Shown here piece by piece: positions 63,074 to 64,000 of a stretch of DNA of 64,000 nt (the first letter of the stretch is position 1; every line of letters starts with the position of its first letter). The position numbers were made by a program, and so were the translations under genes. The stretch lies in assembly GCF_001705515.1 (NCBI RefSeq), contig NZ_MDJS01000005.1:341492-405491 (forward strand), in the 5' to 3' direction. The notes under the pieces are model-generated. The model was not told the DNA's origin. It made no database searches and saw nothing but the letters and a program-made list of their open reading frames with translations. Origin of the DNA: Mucilaginibacter sp. PPCGB 2223. Lineage in GTDB: Bacteria > Bacteroidota > Bacteroidia > Sphingobacteriales > Sphingobacteriaceae.

Positions 63074-63176
63074 CTGGCGCAAGTATGCAGCGCAGGCAAA
63101 TGAGCGCAGTGTACTTGTGCCTTCTCTTTAGACACAAGTTAACCCACCGCACCACCAGCCCTTAAACTTGCGCCAG
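63074..63176. repeat. Inverted repeat CTGGCGCAAGT ... ACTTGCGCCAG
   Basis: Perfect 11-base arms at 63074-63084 and 63166-63176 enclose 81 bases that also hold TACTTGTGCC, partly complementary to GGCGCAAGTA. It lies in the 438-base spacer (62922-63359) between the restriction-modification module and the terminase. No gene is visible in that spacer. Confidence 0.65.
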
Positions 63177-63214
63177 TAAAGATGGCCGTTTGAGACTTGG
63201 CACATAGACTATCC

Positions 63215-63241
63215 TGAGAGATTGCTTCGTCCCGCAATGCC
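63215..63241. repeat. GTCATTGCGGG repeat, reversed, copy 3
   Basis: GAGAGATTGCTTCGTCCCGCAATGCC is the reverse complement of the unit at 59456-59482 with few differences. Confidence 0.65.
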
Positions 63242-63359
63242 ATGGTGGCAATGGTTGATTCGTTTTGTAATAAATTAATCTTGTTAATTCTCTAAATTTT
63301 CCGTATATTTAAGATTTTACATTACAATAGTAATAATCAAACTTAAATAGACAATCCCG

Positions 63360-64000
63360 ATGAACACAGACGAAACAAACGAACTTTATGGCAAACTCAC
63401 GCACCAGCAGCAGCGCTTTTGCGATGAGTACCTGACCCATTTTAACGCTTTTAAGGCTGCCATCAACAGCGGTTACAGCGAGAACACGAGCAGGAAAGGC
63501 GCACTGCTGCATGTGCCTAAAATTCAGCATTATTTAAAAGAGGCGATGAACCGGCGCAGCCGGCGGCTGGAAATTACGCATGATATGATATTGCGGGAAC
63601 TATCAAAGATAGCCTTCAGCAATATGGGCAATTATTACGACGAATATGCCTGCCTGAAACGGATGAACGAACTGACGGTGGACGAGAAAGCAGCCATTGC
63701 CAGTTATGATATTACGGAGATACAGGACGGTGAGGGCTACCGGGTGGGGATGCAAAGTAAGATCAAGCTGCATAATAAGATGAGCGCGCTGGATAAGATA
63801 GCGAGGCACTTGGGGTTTTATGGTGTTTCGGGAGTTGGGAAGTATCAAGTAGCAAGTATCAAGTATCAAGAGGAAGATAGTCCGATGTACGAAAGTCCGG
63901 AAGTCGGAAAGACGGAAGAAGTAGCAGCAACTGCAGTTGTTGACCGAAGCCTGGATAACTTGCCGATGGATTACCCGGAGGAGGATTTTGAGCTGGAGGA
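63360..64000 (+). CDS. Phage terminase small subunit (Terminase_2), partial
   Basis: An open frame from the ATG at 63360 to the right edge, 213 codons visible. LTHQQQRFCDEYLTHFNAFK, then AAINSGYSENTSRKGALL, and LEITHDMILRELSKIAFSN match the Terminase_2 family, which recognises phage DNA for packaging. Past residue 160 the sequence becomes acidic and contains KYQVASIKYQ, read from a dispersed repeat. The large subunit should lie to the right. Confidence 0.88.
   Translation, partial: MNTDETNELYGKLTHQQQRFCDEYLTHFNAFKAAINSGYSENTSRKGALLHVPKIQHYLKEAMNRRSRRLEITHDMILRELSKIAFSNMGNYYDEYACLKRMNELTVDEKAAIASYDITEIQDGEGYRVGMQSKIKLHNKMSALDKIARHLGFYGVSGVGKYQVASIKYQEEDSPMYESPEVGKTEEVAATAVVDRSLDNLPMDYPEEDFELE
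63840..63872. repeat. AAGTATCAAGTAGCAAGTAT repeat inside terminase gene
   Basis: The left arm of the element at 38769 and 59262 lies in frame in the terminase coding sequence, giving KYQVASIKYQ. The sequence around it (GAGTTGGG..GAAGATAGTCCG) is ordinary. Confidence 0.7.

Noticed and set aside
62922..63359. tRNA or attachment site next to the prophage
   Set aside because: No cloverleaf or CCA-end could be recognised in this spacer; an att site may lie beyond the right edge.

Overview
The window looks like chromosomal DNA of a Bacteroidota bacterium, most likely family Sphingobacteriaceae and close to Mucilaginibacter or Pedobacter. The basis is the gene content (Tricorn-like S41 protease, S9 peptidases, DlgD-type dehydrogenase, LamG lipoproteins, YfiT-type DinB protein), lipoprotein signals ending in SCKK or SCK, several TAnnTTTG -7 promoter boxes, and intergenic repeats typical of that group. 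No rRNA, tRNA, CRISPR array or transposase was seen.

Layout. 0-8 kb: lipid kinase (cut by the left edge), metK behind a SAM-II-type riboswitch, YqaE/Pmp3, Nudix hydrolase, PlsC, VF530-type DNA-binding protein, FMN reductase, Smr-domain protein, cold-shock protein and an orphan membrane histidine kinase. 8-15 kb: GT39 transferase, then a compact group with an asparagine-synthetase/lasso-cyclase-like enzyme lacking the glutaminase Cys, a SET protein and two 2OG-Fe(II) oxygenases, followed by purN. 15-31 kb: DUF885 peptidase, dlgD overlapping a GH8 glycosidase, RluA-type pseudouridine synthase, panB, carA, a PAS protein, GH3, an FAD oxidoreductase and an amidase. 31-36 kb: a tight operon of one WG-like protein and three membrane proteins, two of them tandem paralogues. 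36-41 kb: S9 peptidase with a Gly-rich insert, GNAT and peptidase E.

41-55 kb is a surface-polysaccharide region: four glycosyltransferases, a CysE-like acetyltransferase, four class I methyltransferases, a TylF-type methyltransferase and a Wzx-type flippase. It is interrupted by a Tricorn-like protease and a two-gene module whose nucleotidyltransferase has an in-frame stop. 55-59 kb holds two LamG lipoproteins and typA.

The right end is accessory. A 1.1-kb repeat-dense stretch precedes a visibly AT-rich type II restriction-modification module: an Eco47II-family endonuclease and a protein joining a Vsr-like nuclease domain to a C5-cytosine methyltransferase. Beyond it begins a phage terminase small subunit that runs off the window, so a prophage probably continues to the right.

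A recurring theme is dispersed repeats. At least eight families occur in intergenic DNA, and two appear to have entered coding sequence (the N-terminus of the pseudouridine synthase and the C-terminal part of the terminase).
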